Source: Arthrobacter psychrolactophilus
GTDB taxonomy: Bacteria; Actinomycetota; Actinomycetes; Actinomycetales; Micrococcaceae
NCBI RefSeq assembly: GCF_003219795.1
Contig: NZ_QJVC01000013.1
Coordinates: forward strand, 1-64,000
Reading direction: 5' to 3'
DNA length: 64,000 bases
Shown: positions 8,681-18,287 of the stretch, piece after piece
Layout: each line of letters starts with the position of its first letter
Numbering within the stretch: the first letter of the stretch is position 1
Made by a program: the position numbers and the translations under genes
The notes under the pieces: generated by a model
What the model was told of the DNA's origin: nothing
The model's input: only the letters and a program-made list of their open reading frames with translations
Databases searched by the model: none

Positions 8681-9040
8681 TTACTTAGCGGGGAGGTTGT
8701 CGCGCTTTTCCTTGATCTTTGCAGCCTTGCCGCGCAGGTTACGCATGTAGTACAGCTTGGCGCGGCGAACGTCACCCTTGGTGACAACTTCGATCTTTTC
8801 CAGAACCGGGGAGTGTACCGGGAAGGTACGCTCTACACCGACACCGAAGGAGACCTTGCGGACCGTGAAGGTCTCGCGGAGGCCATCGCCCTGGCGGCCA
8901 AGGACGAAGCCCTTGAATACCTGGACACGCGAGCGGGAACCTTCAATGATGTTCACGTGAACGTTGAGGGTATCACCGGCGCGGAAGGCGGGGATGTCGC
9001 TACGCAGGCTGGCTGCGTCGACAGAATCGAGAATCTGCAT
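8681..9040 (-). CDS. rplS: 50S ribosomal protein L19 (bL19)
   Basis: A 119-residue ribosomal protein with the family blocks [31 protein letters not shown] and [20 protein letters not shown]. The ATG at 9040 follows GGAG with good spacing and gives the standard N-terminus [13 protein letters not shown]; an in-frame GTG at 9049 is less likely. L19 sits at the 30S-50S interface. About 250 bp separate it from trmD upstream. Confidence 0.96.
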   Translation of the reverse strand: MQILDSVDAASLRSDIPAFRAGDTLNVHVNIIEGSRSRVQVFKGFVLGRQGDGLRETFTVRKVSFGVGVERTFPVHSPVLEKIEVVTKGDVRRAKLYYMRNLRGKAAKIKEKRDNLPAK

Positions 9041-9287
9041 TTTTCTCACTCCAGGTAAACGCCACAGGTCATTTACTTTGTGTCACGAATCACTTGGACG
9101 GCGCGTGGGCCATGTCAAGGAAACGAAAGAATTGGACCGGTTTCCGCGAATGGGACACCGGTGTGCTGCTCTGTTGACTAACGCTCCCCCTGTGGCAGGA
9201 ACGCGCCCAGTCAGGCACATTTACTTATTTTGCCATACTCGGCGCCGCCAGACTAATTCATCCGGCAGCGCACGTCATGATGACTAA

Positions 9288-10085
9288 CTACTTTTCCTCG
9301 CGCAGAACGGCACGGCCATCGACGACGGCGTATCCCAGTTCCCAGAGAATGTTCTTGTCTGCTTTGCTGACGTTGGAGACATCAAGGGCCGCGATGAGAT
9401 CGGGGCGGCGCTCGGCGGTGCGGCGCAGCTGCAGTTCTTTCCGGAACTTCGCGATCTTGCCGTGGTTGCCGCTGAGCAAGACATCGGGAACCTCACGTTC
9501 ACGCCAGCTCGAGGGCTTGGTGTACACCGGGTACTCCAGCAGCCCATCGGAGTGTGATTCCTCGATGAGTGACTCGGGATTACCTACAACGCCCGGTACC
9601 AAGCGACCAATGGCTTCCACCATGGCCAGCACGGCGACCTCGCCACCGTTGAGCACATAGTCGCCAAGGCTCACGGGACGCACGATGTAATCCTCTGCGG
9701 CCCACTCGAGGACACGTTCGTCAATGCCCTCGTAACGGCCACAGGCGAATACGAGGTGTTCGGTCTCGGCGAGCTCGTAGGCCAACGCCTGAGTGAAGAC
9801 CTCACCGGCCGGTGAGGGCACGATCAAGGTGGGCTTCACGCCGTCGGACGTGGGTGAGGCAACGGCAATGTCGGTGAGGGCCTGAGCCCAGGGCTCGGGC
9901 TTCATGACCATGCCGGCGCCGCCACCGTAGGGGGTGTCATCGACGGTGCGGTGGCGATCTTGCGTATAGCCGCGCAGATCGTGCACCTTCAGCTCCAGCA
10001 ATCCCTCGGTGCGGGCCTTGCCAATGAGGCTCAGGTCCAGCGGGGCCAGGTACTCCGGGAAAATGCTGACAACATCAAAACGCAT
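9288..10085 (-). CDS. trmD: tRNA (guanine-N1-)-methyltransferase TrmD
   Basis: A 265-residue SPOUT methyltransferase that makes m1G37 in tRNAs. Start [13 protein letters not shown], substrate loop [17 protein letters not shown], and the knot motifs [13 protein letters not shown] and [13 protein letters not shown] are all present. Its ATG overlaps the rimM stop by one base (TAATG), so the pair is translationally coupled. Confidence 0.97.
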   Translation of the reverse strand: MRFDVVSIFPEYLAPLDLSLIGKARTEGLLELKVHDLRGYTQDRHRTVDDTPYGGGAGMVMKPEPWAQALTDIAVASPTSDGVKPTLIVPSPAGEVFTQALAYELAETEHLVFACGRYEGIDERVLEWAAEDYIVRPVSLGDYVLNGGEVAVLAMVEAIGRLVPGVVGNPESLIEESHSDGLLEYPVYTKPSSWREREVPDVLLSGNHGKIAKFRKELQLRRTAERRPDLIAALDVSNVSKADKNILWELGYAVVDGRAVLREEK

Positions 10086-10654
10086 TATTCCGCGGATCCT
10101 TCCGAGCCATTCAGGTCTGCCGCTTCGCCGCTTTCGTCGCTGGCGGTGACTTCCTTATTGACCGTGAACAGGCCAGCGGGAGGGGTCAGCAGAACGTAAC
10201 CACCCTCGATGTTGACCTCGGGGACAATCTCGTCGACGAAGGGCACCAGCACCTCGTCACCTTCGTTGTCTTCAACGATGAGCAGATCTTGCACGGCGAG
10301 GGTGCGCAGGCCCGTCACCTTGCCGACCTTTTCAGTGCCGACCCGAACCTCGAGGTCCAGCAACTCGTGTTCGTACCAGGCGTCGTCGTCCTCGTCATCT
10401 TCTGACTCAAAGAACATGGTGGCGCCACGGAGGAGTTCGGCGTCATTGCGGGTGTTGGTACCTTCGAAGCCCAACAACAGGATGTCCTTGTTCCACCGCG
10501 AGCTCTTCACCGTCAAGCTCCCGATCGATGCCGGCTCCACCACGAATTCGGCGCCAACGTCAAACCGGGATTCGGGGGCGTCGGTGAGGACCAGAACGGT
10601 CACCTCACCCTTAATGCCGTGGGGCTTGCCAATTCGGGCAACCTGAACCTGCAT
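10085..10654 (-). CDS. rimM: 16S rRNA processing protein RimM
   Basis: A 189-residue 30S maturation factor with an N-terminal RimM domain ([16 protein letters not shown]) and a C-terminal PRC barrel ([22 protein letters not shown]). An acidic stretch ESEDDEDDD sits between them. RimM binds ribosomal protein S19 and assists 30S head assembly. It is the first gene of rimM-trmD and lies after a terminator that closes the rpsP-KH unit, so it may have its own promoter within 10655-10710. Confidence 0.95.
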   Translation of the reverse strand: MQVQVARIGKPHGIKGEVTVLVLTDAPESRFDVGAEFVVEPASIGSLTVKSSRWNKDILLLGFEGTNTRNDAELLRGATMFFESEDDEDDDAWYEHELLDLEVRVGTEKVGKVTGLRTLAVQDLLIVEDNEGDEVLVPFVDEIVPEVNIEGGYVLLTPPAGLFTVNKEVTASDESGEAADLNGSEGSAE

Positions 10655-10710
10655 GAGTACTCCTAAGTACCGCTGGAATGATGTACTGCTAGAAAATTTG
10701 GGGGTAAAAA

Positions 10711-10747
10711 GTTTGGCCCCGTCACCATTATGGTGCCGGGGCCAAAC
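10711..10747 (-). terminator. Rho-independent terminator after the rpsP-KH operon
   Basis: Stem GTTTGGCCCCG(G)CACCA pairing across a TAA loop with TGGTG(A)CGGGGCCAAAC, followed on the minus strand by CTTTTTA. It lies between the KH gene and rimM, which are often co-transcribed in other bacteria. Confidence 0.8.
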
Positions 10748-10816
10748 ATTTGGCTTTACTGCTGAAAACTTCCCTGGCGTTCCTTGTGACGGGAACGAAA
10801 GGTTCTTTGACGCAGG

Positions 10817-11059
10817 TTAGCGGCGGCGGTCAGTGTCAACAACGTCAACACGGACCGGCTCGCCATTGGCCAAGGCTGCAACCACTGTGCGCAAGGCACG
10901 GGCGGTGCGACCCTGACGGCCAATAACCCGGCCCAGATCGTCTTGATGAACTCGCACTTCGAGGGATTCCCCGCGGCGGTTGTTCTTGACGCTCACCTGT
11001 ACGTCCTCGGGAGAGTCAACAATCCCGCGAACTAGGTGCTCCAGCGCTTCAGCCAACAA
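10817..11059 (-). CDS. khpA: KH-domain RNA-binding protein (KhpA family)
   Basis: An 80-residue protein beginning (M)LAEALEHLVRGIVDSPEDV and containing the KH GxxG loop in DLGRVIGRQGRTARALR. It ends RVDVVDTDRRR as actinobacterial homologues do. The start is a TTG two bases after the rpsP stop (a second TTG follows directly); no ATG or GTG gives the family N-terminus. KhpA proteins bind RNA, often with KhpB, and influence cell elongation and translation. Coupling to rpsP translation is likely from the spacing. Confidence 0.9.
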   Translation of the reverse strand: MLAEALEHLVRGIVDSPEDVQVSVKNNRRGESLEVRVHQDDLGRVIGRQGRTARALRTVVAALANGEPVRVDVVDTDRRR

Positions 11060-11060
11060 A

Positions 11061-11468
11061 CTACTCGGCCTCGGTGCTCTCGGCAGCTTCAGCCTCGTCA
11101 GCCTTCTTGGCCTTCTTGGTGATGGCTTCCTTGACAACAACATTCTTGGCTTCAGGAGCAACGAAGGCAACCTTCGGAGCCTTGGTCTTCAAGGTGCCTT
11201 CGGCGCCCTTGATTCCCTTGAACTTCTGCCAGTCACCGGTGATCTTCAGGAGCTTAGCAACAGGCTCGGACGGCTGAGCACCGACGGAGAGCCAGTACTG
11301 AGCGCGGTCGCTGTTGACCTCGATGAAGGACGGGTTTTCGGTCGGGTGGTACTTACCGATTTCCTCGATGGCACGGCCGTCACGCTTTGAGTGTGAGTCC
11401 ATTACAACGATGCGGTAGTACGGGGCGCGCATTTTACCAAAGCGCTTAAGGCGAATCTTTACAGCCAC
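11061..11468 (-). CDS. rpsP: 30S ribosomal protein S16 (bS16)
   Basis: A 135-residue S16. The core [33 protein letters not shown] and [17 protein letters not shown] is canonical. The C-terminus carries an extension of about 50 residues that becomes Lys/Ala/Glu rich, as in other actinobacteria. The start is GTG with AGGAG upstream at unusually long spacing (about 12 bases). First gene of the rpsP-KH operon. Confidence 0.96.
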   Translation of the reverse strand: MAVKIRLKRFGKMRAPYYRIVVMDSHSKRDGRAIEEIGKYHPTENPSFIEVNSDRAQYWLSVGAQPSEPVAKLLKITGDWQKFKGIKGAEGTLKTKAPKVAFVAPEAKNVVVKEAITKKAKKADEAEAAESTEAE

Positions 11469-11690
11469 TTTTGTGGTTACTCCTGTTTCGAAAAAGGGGC
11501 GAATTCTGTCTCACGCTCCCGTGGGGCGGGCCGATCTTCAGAATCCTAAGGACAGGATCAGCACACGGAGAGAGGGGCCATGTGGATCGAGTACCTTTTT
11601 ATTATGCCAGATGATCCCCGCACCGTGCGACGTGTTACTCACCACGCTGGCGAAAAATGATCCCGCGGCGGTGCGGCGAGCAGCGGCACG

Positions 11691-12143
11691 TTACTCGGCG
11701 GAGTAGAAGAACAAGCCCATCTTGGCGTTGGCTTCGGCGGCCGAGAGTGCAGCGGCTGCCATGGCCGTCAGGGCGCGCAGCAGCGGCTCGGTGACCTCGG
11801 GAGTTGATTCCATCTCCTCGGCGGCGGCCCACTCGGCGGCCAGGTCCACAATATCCTCGGGGTCTTCGGGAGCATTGAGCTCGGCAAAGACCTCCAGCAG
11901 GGCGTCGGGCATGGCGAAGAGTGTGTCCAATTCAATATCAACCAGGCTCAGCTCGGCGGGGACGCCGGTTGCGTGGACCTTTTTGACGGCAAACTCGCCA
12001 AGTACTTCAATCTCAAAGTCGCTCAGGCCGGGCGTCGGCAGCACCGGCACGTCGATGGAGGGCGATTTTCCGGACTCCCGGGCCTTGGCCCGGGCTACTG
12101 CCTGATGGTGGTCGGCGATGAAGAACTCAGAGTAATTGGCCAC
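11691..12143 (-). CDS. Hypothetical protein, acidic, Ala/Glu rich
   Basis: A 150-residue protein that I do not recognise. Start GTG at 12143 (ANYSEFFIADHHQAVARAKA follows) with AAAGG seven bases upstream. The sequence is acidic with predicted helices and no membrane segment, Cys residues or catalytic motif that I can see; the end MGLFFYSAE is unusual. Codon use matches the neighbours and the reading frame is clean, so it is likely a real gene. It lies 54 bp downstream of the CatE-like gene on the same strand. Confidence 0.7.
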   Translation of the reverse strand: MANYSEFFIADHHQAVARAKARESGKSPSIDVPVLPTPGLSDFEIEVLGEFAVKKVHATGVPAELSLVDIELDTLFAMPDALLEVFAELNAPEDPEDIVDLAAEWAAAEEMESTPEVTEPLLRALTAMAAAALSAAEANAKMGLFFYSAE

Positions 12144-12197
12144 GCACAAGCCTTTCAAGTTGGGGGTCCGGCCGAAGGCGGCCGGGGCGCCCACCGA

Positions 12198-13082
12198 TTA
12201 CATGGTGGACTGTCCAGCATCAACACTAACGCGAATTCGGTTGTTCCACGGATCGTTGAAGGTAATCTCGGCGCCGGTATTGGCGACGGGGATGCCATGG
12301 TGAGTCAAACGCTCGTGGAGGGATCCGACGTCGTCCGTCCCTGGCAACTGGATGAGAACCTCACCCAAGCCGAGCGTGTCCTTGCGGGGGCCGGCGCCGC
12401 GGCTGTTCCACACATTCATGGCCATGTGGTGGTGGTAGCCGCCGGCGGAGACAAAGAGGGCCTGGCCATGGAAGCTTGAGGTCTTCTCGAAGCCGAGGGT
12501 ATTGACGTAGAACTGCTCGGCGCTCTGGACGTCGCCCACCTGTAGGTGCACGTGGCCGATGTCGGCCGCGGACTGGCGCTGGCCCACCACGGATTCCTCG
12601 GTCAGGTGCTGCTGGAGGTAGTGCTGGGGCGAGAGGGCCAGCGTGTCCATCTCCACCTCGCCGTTCTTCCAGCTCCAGGCGTCCCGGGGACGATCCCAGT
12701 ACAGCTCGATGCCGTTACCCTCTGGATCGGTGAAGTAAAAGGCTTCGGACACCAGGTGATCGGCGCTGCCGGCAAAGGCCTGCGGGCTGTACTGGGCGGC
12801 CGAGGCAACCGTGGCGGCCAGCGAGGCTTGATCGTTGAACAGCAGCGCGGTGTGGAACAGGCCCGCCTCGCCGCGGCCGGGAATATGTAGGCCACCGGCG
12901 GGCTGCAGGTGCACCAACGGGGTGCTGCCGCGACCTAGGTACTGGCCGCCGTCAGCCTCGGCAACAATGTCCAGGCCGAGCGCCTTTTGGTAGTAATTAC
13001 TCATTACCGTCATGTCGCCCACCTTGAGCATCACGGTGCCCATCGTGAGGTCGGCGGAAAGCAGGTCGTTAGTTGCAGTCAT
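12198..13082 (-). CDS. VOC-family protein, CatE-like ring-cleavage dioxygenase or glyoxalase
   Basis: A 294-residue protein with two vicinal-oxygen-chelate modules: one at about 13-135 (TVMLKVGDMTVMSNYYQKALGL through DPEGNGIELYWDRP) and one at about 172-285 (GHVHLQVGDVQSAEQFYVNTLGF, YHHHMAMNVWNSRG). The DPEGNGIELYWDRPR and YHHHMAMNVW blocks are typical of the Bacillus CatE/YfiE group, involved in quinone or catechol detoxification. Probable metal ligands are the His residues at H-x-Q/H-x-A and the Glu of GIELYW. Its promoter carries a perfect palindrome (see 13126-13137), suggesting control by a MarR-type repressor. Confidence 0.82.
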   Translation of the reverse strand: MTATNDLLSADLTMGTVMLKVGDMTVMSNYYQKALGLDIVAEADGGQYLGRGSTPLVHLQPAGGLHIPGRGEAGLFHTALLFNDQASLAATVASAAQYSPQAFAGSADHLVSEAFYFTDPEGNGIELYWDRPRDAWSWKNGEVEMDTLALSPQHYLQQHLTEESVVGQRQSAADIGHVHLQVGDVQSAEQFYVNTLGFEKTSSFHGQALFVSAGGYHHHMAMNVWNSRGAGPRKDTLGLGEVLIQLPGTDDVGSLHERLTHHGIPVANTGAEITFNDPWNNRIRVSVDAGQSTM

Positions 13083-13125
13083 GATGTCTCCAAGGTTTGT
13101 TGTTGTCTCTATAGTAGCAAACTAC

Positions 13126-13137
13126 TTGAAGCTTCAA
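13126..13137. promoter_or_regulatory. Palindromic operator in the CatE-like gene promoter
   Basis: Perfect 12-bp palindrome TTGAAGCTTCAA. Read on the minus strand, its first half TTGAAG can serve as the -35 element, with TATAGA 18 bases downstream as -10. A second inverted repeat AGTAG-N4-CTACT (13113-13126) abuts it. In Bacillus, CatE-type genes are controlled by the MarR-family repressor MhqR through a palindrome; the match here is by analogy only. Confidence 0.5.
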
Positions 13138-13138
13138 C

Positions 13139-13645
13139 TTATTCCGAGAGGGTCAGTTTTATTTTCATGGCGATGCGCGGGGCAATAGTCTCCAGAATTG
13201 CTTCACTTTCGCGTAACGTAGCCAGCTCCGGACCCCACTGGCTATGATCAAGCTCACTAAAGCCGCAGCTGGCATAGAAGGGTGCATTGAACGGCACCTG
13301 CGCAAAGGTACACAGGGTCATGGCGTGAAATCCGGCCTCCCTAGCCCACGCCATGGCAGCCATCACCAGGGCCCGGCCGATCCCCTGCCCCGCAAATTCT
13401 GGACTCACGGCCAATTGCTCCAGATGCGCCTGACCGTCCACAATTTCTAAGCGCACAAAGCCCACCGGCGGCCGACCCGCGACCATAATATGGAACGCCT
13501 CAGCGTACTCGGAAGGATCCGCGGGAGGCGGAAAGTCGGCCACACTCAGGGGCGGATCGAGCGTCTCAAAGGCGGCGTCCGCCTCGGCCTCGAGGGCGGG
13601 CAGGAGCGCAAATTCACTCAGGGCGGCGGGGCGAATTTCGAACAT
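13139..13645 (-). CDS. GNAT-family N-acetyltransferase
   Basis: A 168-residue acetyltransferase. The acetyl-CoA binding motif is seen in LAVSPEFAGQGIGRALVMAAMAWA (Q/RxxGxG/A pattern) followed by the AxxxYxxxGF-like element PFNAPFYASCGFSELD. Acceptor substrate is not evident. It is divergent from thiC, with the thiC promoter starting about 17 bp upstream of its ATG. Confidence 0.85.
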   Translation of the reverse strand: MFEIRPAALSEFALLPALEAEADAAFETLDPPLSVADFPPPADPSEYAEAFHIMVAGRPPVGFVRLEIVDGQAHLEQLAVSPEFAGQGIGRALVMAAMAWAREAGFHAMTLCTFAQVPFNAPFYASCGFSELDHSQWGPELATLRESEAILETIAPRIAMKIKLTLSE

Positions 13646-13661
13646 GTTCGTATCCTACGGC

Positions 13662-13690
13662 TTGACAGCGACCCCCTGCGGCAGTGTAGC
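13662..13690 (+). promoter_or_regulatory. Probable thiC promoter
   Basis: TTGACA at 13662-13667, a 17-base spacer, then TGTAGC at 13685-13690. The predicted transcript would begin just before the TPP aptamer. Confidence 0.55.
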
Positions 13691-13699
13691 TTCGTCCTT

Positions 13700-15548
<1,849 letters not shown>

Positions 15549-15553
15549 GATGA

Positions 15554-16303
15554 TCAGGGCCGCCCGGCGGCCTCTTGGGCCGCAATAAAGTCAGCGATCA
15601 GCTCGGCGCCCTGGGGGCCGTCATGCGGACGGTGGCCGCCGGGCGCCATGCGGTGCACCGCGCCCGTGGTGGTGAGGTACTCGGCAATTTCTTCGTACAA
15701 CGGCTCCCAGCCGCCCGTGAGAACCAGGGTGGGCACGCCGGGCACGATATGCAGGGGTGCCTTCCACTGCGGGGCCTGCAAATGGATCCGAGCGGCGATG
15801 CGTGAGGACGACTCGGCCGGAGCGTGCAGCGTCATCCCGGCCGGACCGGAGTTATAGCCGGGGCGGCTGGGCCCGGCCATGGAGGCCGTGAGCCGCCGGA
15901 ATTCCGCCGAGAATGCGGCGTCGCTCAGCTCCGAGCTACGGGCAAACAACGGCTCAATGTGTTCCCGATACGCCAAGGTGGCCGGAAGTTCGGCTGTCAG
16001 GGACAGCAGGGCCGGCTCCACGAGCACCAGGGACGTGACCAGATCGGGACGCTCCACGGCCGCCATCATGGCCGCGATGGCACCTTGGTCGTGAGCCACA
16101 AGATGCCCACCCTCCCCTAGGGCGTCGATGACAATGGTGGCGTCGGCCTCAAAATCACTGGCCACAGGTGGAACGACGGCGTCAAAACCGGTGCGCTTGA
16201 GAAAGAGACAATCGTAGTTCCCGGCTAAGAGGTGCTGGGCAGGCCAGGCGGCAACGCCATAGCCATCCATGCCGTGGACAAACACAATCCGGGTTTTACT
16301 CAT
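15554..16303 (-). CDS. Alpha/beta-hydrolase with an Asp nucleophile elbow
   Basis: A 249-residue alpha/beta-hydrolase fold protein: RIVFVHGMDGYG oxyanion region, nucleophile elbow LVAHDQGAIAAM, VPTLVLTGGWEPL acid region and PGGHRPHDGP with the catalytic His. The elbow carries HDQG instead of GxSxG, so the nucleophile would be Asp as in haloalkane dehalogenases and epoxide hydrolases. Substrate unknown. It converges on thiC with a 5-bp gap. Confidence 0.8.
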   Translation of the reverse strand: MSKTRIVFVHGMDGYGVAAWPAQHLLAGNYDCLFLKRTGFDAVVPPVASDFEADATIVIDALGEGGHLVAHDQGAIAAMMAAVERPDLVTSLVLVEPALLSLTAELPATLAYREHIEPLFARSSELSDAAFSAEFRRLTASMAGPSRPGYNSGPAGMTLHAPAESSSRIAARIHLQAPQWKAPLHIVPGVPTLVLTGGWEPLYEEIAEYLTTTGAVHRMAPGGHRPHDGPQGAELIADFIAAQEAAGRP

Positions 16304-16366
16304 TCGAGCAGATTACCGGAAAGTGCTGACAAAGTGCCGGGTTTGACACGTGAGGGGCAAGACAAA

Positions 16367-16405
16367 GGCCCCGTCCGACGTCGTACGACGCACGCGAACG
16401 GGGCC
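16367..16405 (-). terminator. Rho-independent terminator of ffh
   Basis: Perfect 8-bp outer stem GGCCCCGT/ACGGGGCC enclosing a CGTCGTACGACG palindrome; the minus strand continues with CCTTTGTCTT. It lies 14 bp after the ffh stop. Confidence 0.75.
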
Positions 16406-16418
16406 CAAGAGGCAAAAC

Positions 16419-17993
16419 TTACTTACCGAGGAACTTTTCAAAGCCCTTCGGCAGGTTCAGGCTCGAGGGATCGAAGTCCTCGGCGCCGGCACCAAAAGCT
16501 GCGCCCGTAGGCAGGGACTTGGGAGCGTTAGCCTTCTCCTGAGCGGCCTTCAGCTCCGCAGCAGCCTTGGCCGGGTTACCGGAGCGAGCCTTCTTCTTGG
16601 GTCCCTGCTTACCCTTGCGGGCGCTGTTGAAACCGCCGGGGCCAGCCACGCCGGGCATACCCGGAATGCCGCCACCCTGAGCGAGCTTCTTCATCATCTT
16701 CTGCGCCTGGCCGAAACGCTCCAGCAGACCGTTGACCTCGGAGACGTGGACACCGGAACCCTTCGCGATACGGGCGCGGCGTGATCCGTTGATGATCTTC
16801 GGCGCGACACGCTCGTGCGGGGTCATGGAGCGCACGATGGCCTCGACACGGTCGATCTCGCGCTCGTCGAAGTTCTCGAGCTGCTGACGCATGCCGGCGG
16901 CACCAGGCATCATCATGAGCATCTTCTTCATGGAACCCATTTTGCGGATCTGCTGCATCTGGGCGAGGAAATCGTCGAGCGTGAAGTCTTCCTGGTCGGC
17001 GAACTTCTGCGCCATCCGCTCGGCTTCGCCCTTGTCCCAGTTCTTCTCAGCCTGCTCGATGAGCGTGAGCACGTCACCCATGTCCAGGATGCGGCTGGCC
17101 ATGCGGTCCGGGTGGAAGAGCTCAAAGTCGTCCAGGCCTTCGCCCGTGGAGGCGAACATGACGGGCTTGCCGGTGACGGAAGCCACCGAGAGGGCGGCAC
17201 CACCGCGGGCGTCGCCGTCGAGCTTGGTCAAGACCACACCGGTGAAGTTGACGCCCTCATTGAAGGCCTGGGCCGTGTTGACGGCGTCCTGACCGATCAT
17301 GGCGTCGATGACGAAGAGGACCTCGTCGGGGTTGATGGCGGCGCGAATGTCCGCGGCCTGCTTCATCAGTTCGGCGTCGATGCCCAGGCGGCCGGCGGTG
17401 TCCACGATGACGACGTCGTGCAGCTTGGACTTGGCCTCGGCCAGGCCGGCCATGGCGACGGCTACGGGATCGCCCGTGGCACTTTCAAATTCGCTGCTGA
17501 CACCCGGGTGCGGGGCGAACACGGGCACGCCCGCGCGCTCACCGTTGACCTGGAGCTGCTTGACAGCGTTGGGGCGCTGAAGGTCGGCGGCGACCAAGAG
17601 CGGGCTGTGGCCCTGGCCCTTGAGCCACTTGGACAGCTTTCCGGCCAGGGTGGTCTTACCGGCACCCTGCAAACCAGCCAGCATGATGACGGTGGGAGGG
17701 TTCTTGGCCAGGTTGATCCGGCGGGTTTCCCCACCCAGAATCGTGACAAGTTCCTCGTTGACGATCTTGACGATCTGCTGTGCCGGGTTCAGGGCCTCGT
17801 TGACCTCGGAACCCAGCGCACGCTCGCGCACCTTGGCGGTGAATTCGCGCACGACCGGAACGGCAACGTCGGCATCCAGCAGGGCGCGACGAATCTCGCG
17901 CACAGTGGCATCGACGTCGGCCTCGCTGAGTCGGCCCTTGCCACGGAGGTTTTTGAAGGTTGCTGTCAACCGATCAGATAGGGAGTTGAACAC
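16419..17993 (-). CDS. ffh: Signal recognition particle protein Ffh
   Basis: A 524-residue SRP54 GTPase. N domain, then the G domain with MLAGLQGAGKTTLAGKLS (G1), DTAGRLGID (G3) and TKLDGDARGG (G4), then a methionine-rich M domain (MQQIRKMGSMKKMLMMMPG and SRRARIAKGSG) that binds SRP RNA and signal sequences. The start is GTG. It works with FtsY, encoded about 4 kb away in this window, to deliver nascent membrane proteins to SecYEG. A low-complexity Lys/Ala tail follows the M domain. Confidence 0.97.
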   Translation of the reverse strand: MFNSLSDRLTATFKNLRGKGRLSEADVDATVREIRRALLDADVAVPVVREFTAKVRERALGSEVNEALNPAQQIVKIVNEELVTILGGETRRINLAKNPPTVIMLAGLQGAGKTTLAGKLSKWLKGQGHSPLLVAADLQRPNAVKQLQVNGERAGVPVFAPHPGVSSEFESATGDPVAVAMAGLAEAKSKLHDVVIVDTAGRLGIDAELMKQAADIRAAINPDEVLFVIDAMIGQDAVNTAQAFNEGVNFTGVVLTKLDGDARGGAALSVASVTGKPVMFASTGEGLDDFELFHPDRMASRILDMGDVLTLIEQAEKNWDKGEAERMAQKFADQEDFTLDDFLAQMQQIRKMGSMKKMLMMMPGAAGMRQQLENFDEREIDRVEAIVRSMTPHERVAPKIINGSRRARIAKGSGVHVSEVNGLLERFGQAQKMMKKLAQGGGIPGMPGVAGPGGFNSARKGKQGPKKKARSGNPAKAAAELKAAQEKANAPKSLPTGAAFGAGAEDFDPSSLNLPKGFEKFLGK

Positions 17994-18287
17994 GCGCCGC
18001 GTACTTCTTTCGTCAGGGTTTTACCAACACCCGCGCGGACCGGCCAGACGCCTGCCCGCGCATGGGGCGCGGCAATTTACGATATTCAGGATGAGACCGG
18101 CGGAGGGCGTTTTGCGCCACCCCACTCCCTTTCCTGAGGGACTCAACTATCAAGGGTACCAACTCTGCGGCGCCTTCGTTGCACATCCCGCCACGGAATG
18201 GGGATTGATTTGCCGCCACTAAATATTCCAAGCCCGCCGCGTCAAGGTGCTGAAATTGCCGCCTCTTAGTGGCATGCTGAGTTCGTG
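17994..18287. other. Intergenic region between divergent ffh and zwf
   Basis: About 294 bp without a convincing gene. It must hold the promoters of both ffh and zwf; no -35/-10 pair stands out and no conserved RNA was recognised. Confidence 0.5.

Noticed and set aside
11590-11620. Possible -10 element (CATAAT on the minus strand) for rpsP
   Set aside because: No matching -35 at a usual distance; AT-rich by chance is equally likely.
16815-17981. Long plus-strand open frame antisense to ffh
   Set aside because: Ffh is unambiguous on the other strand and the plus-strand translation has no recognisable domain.
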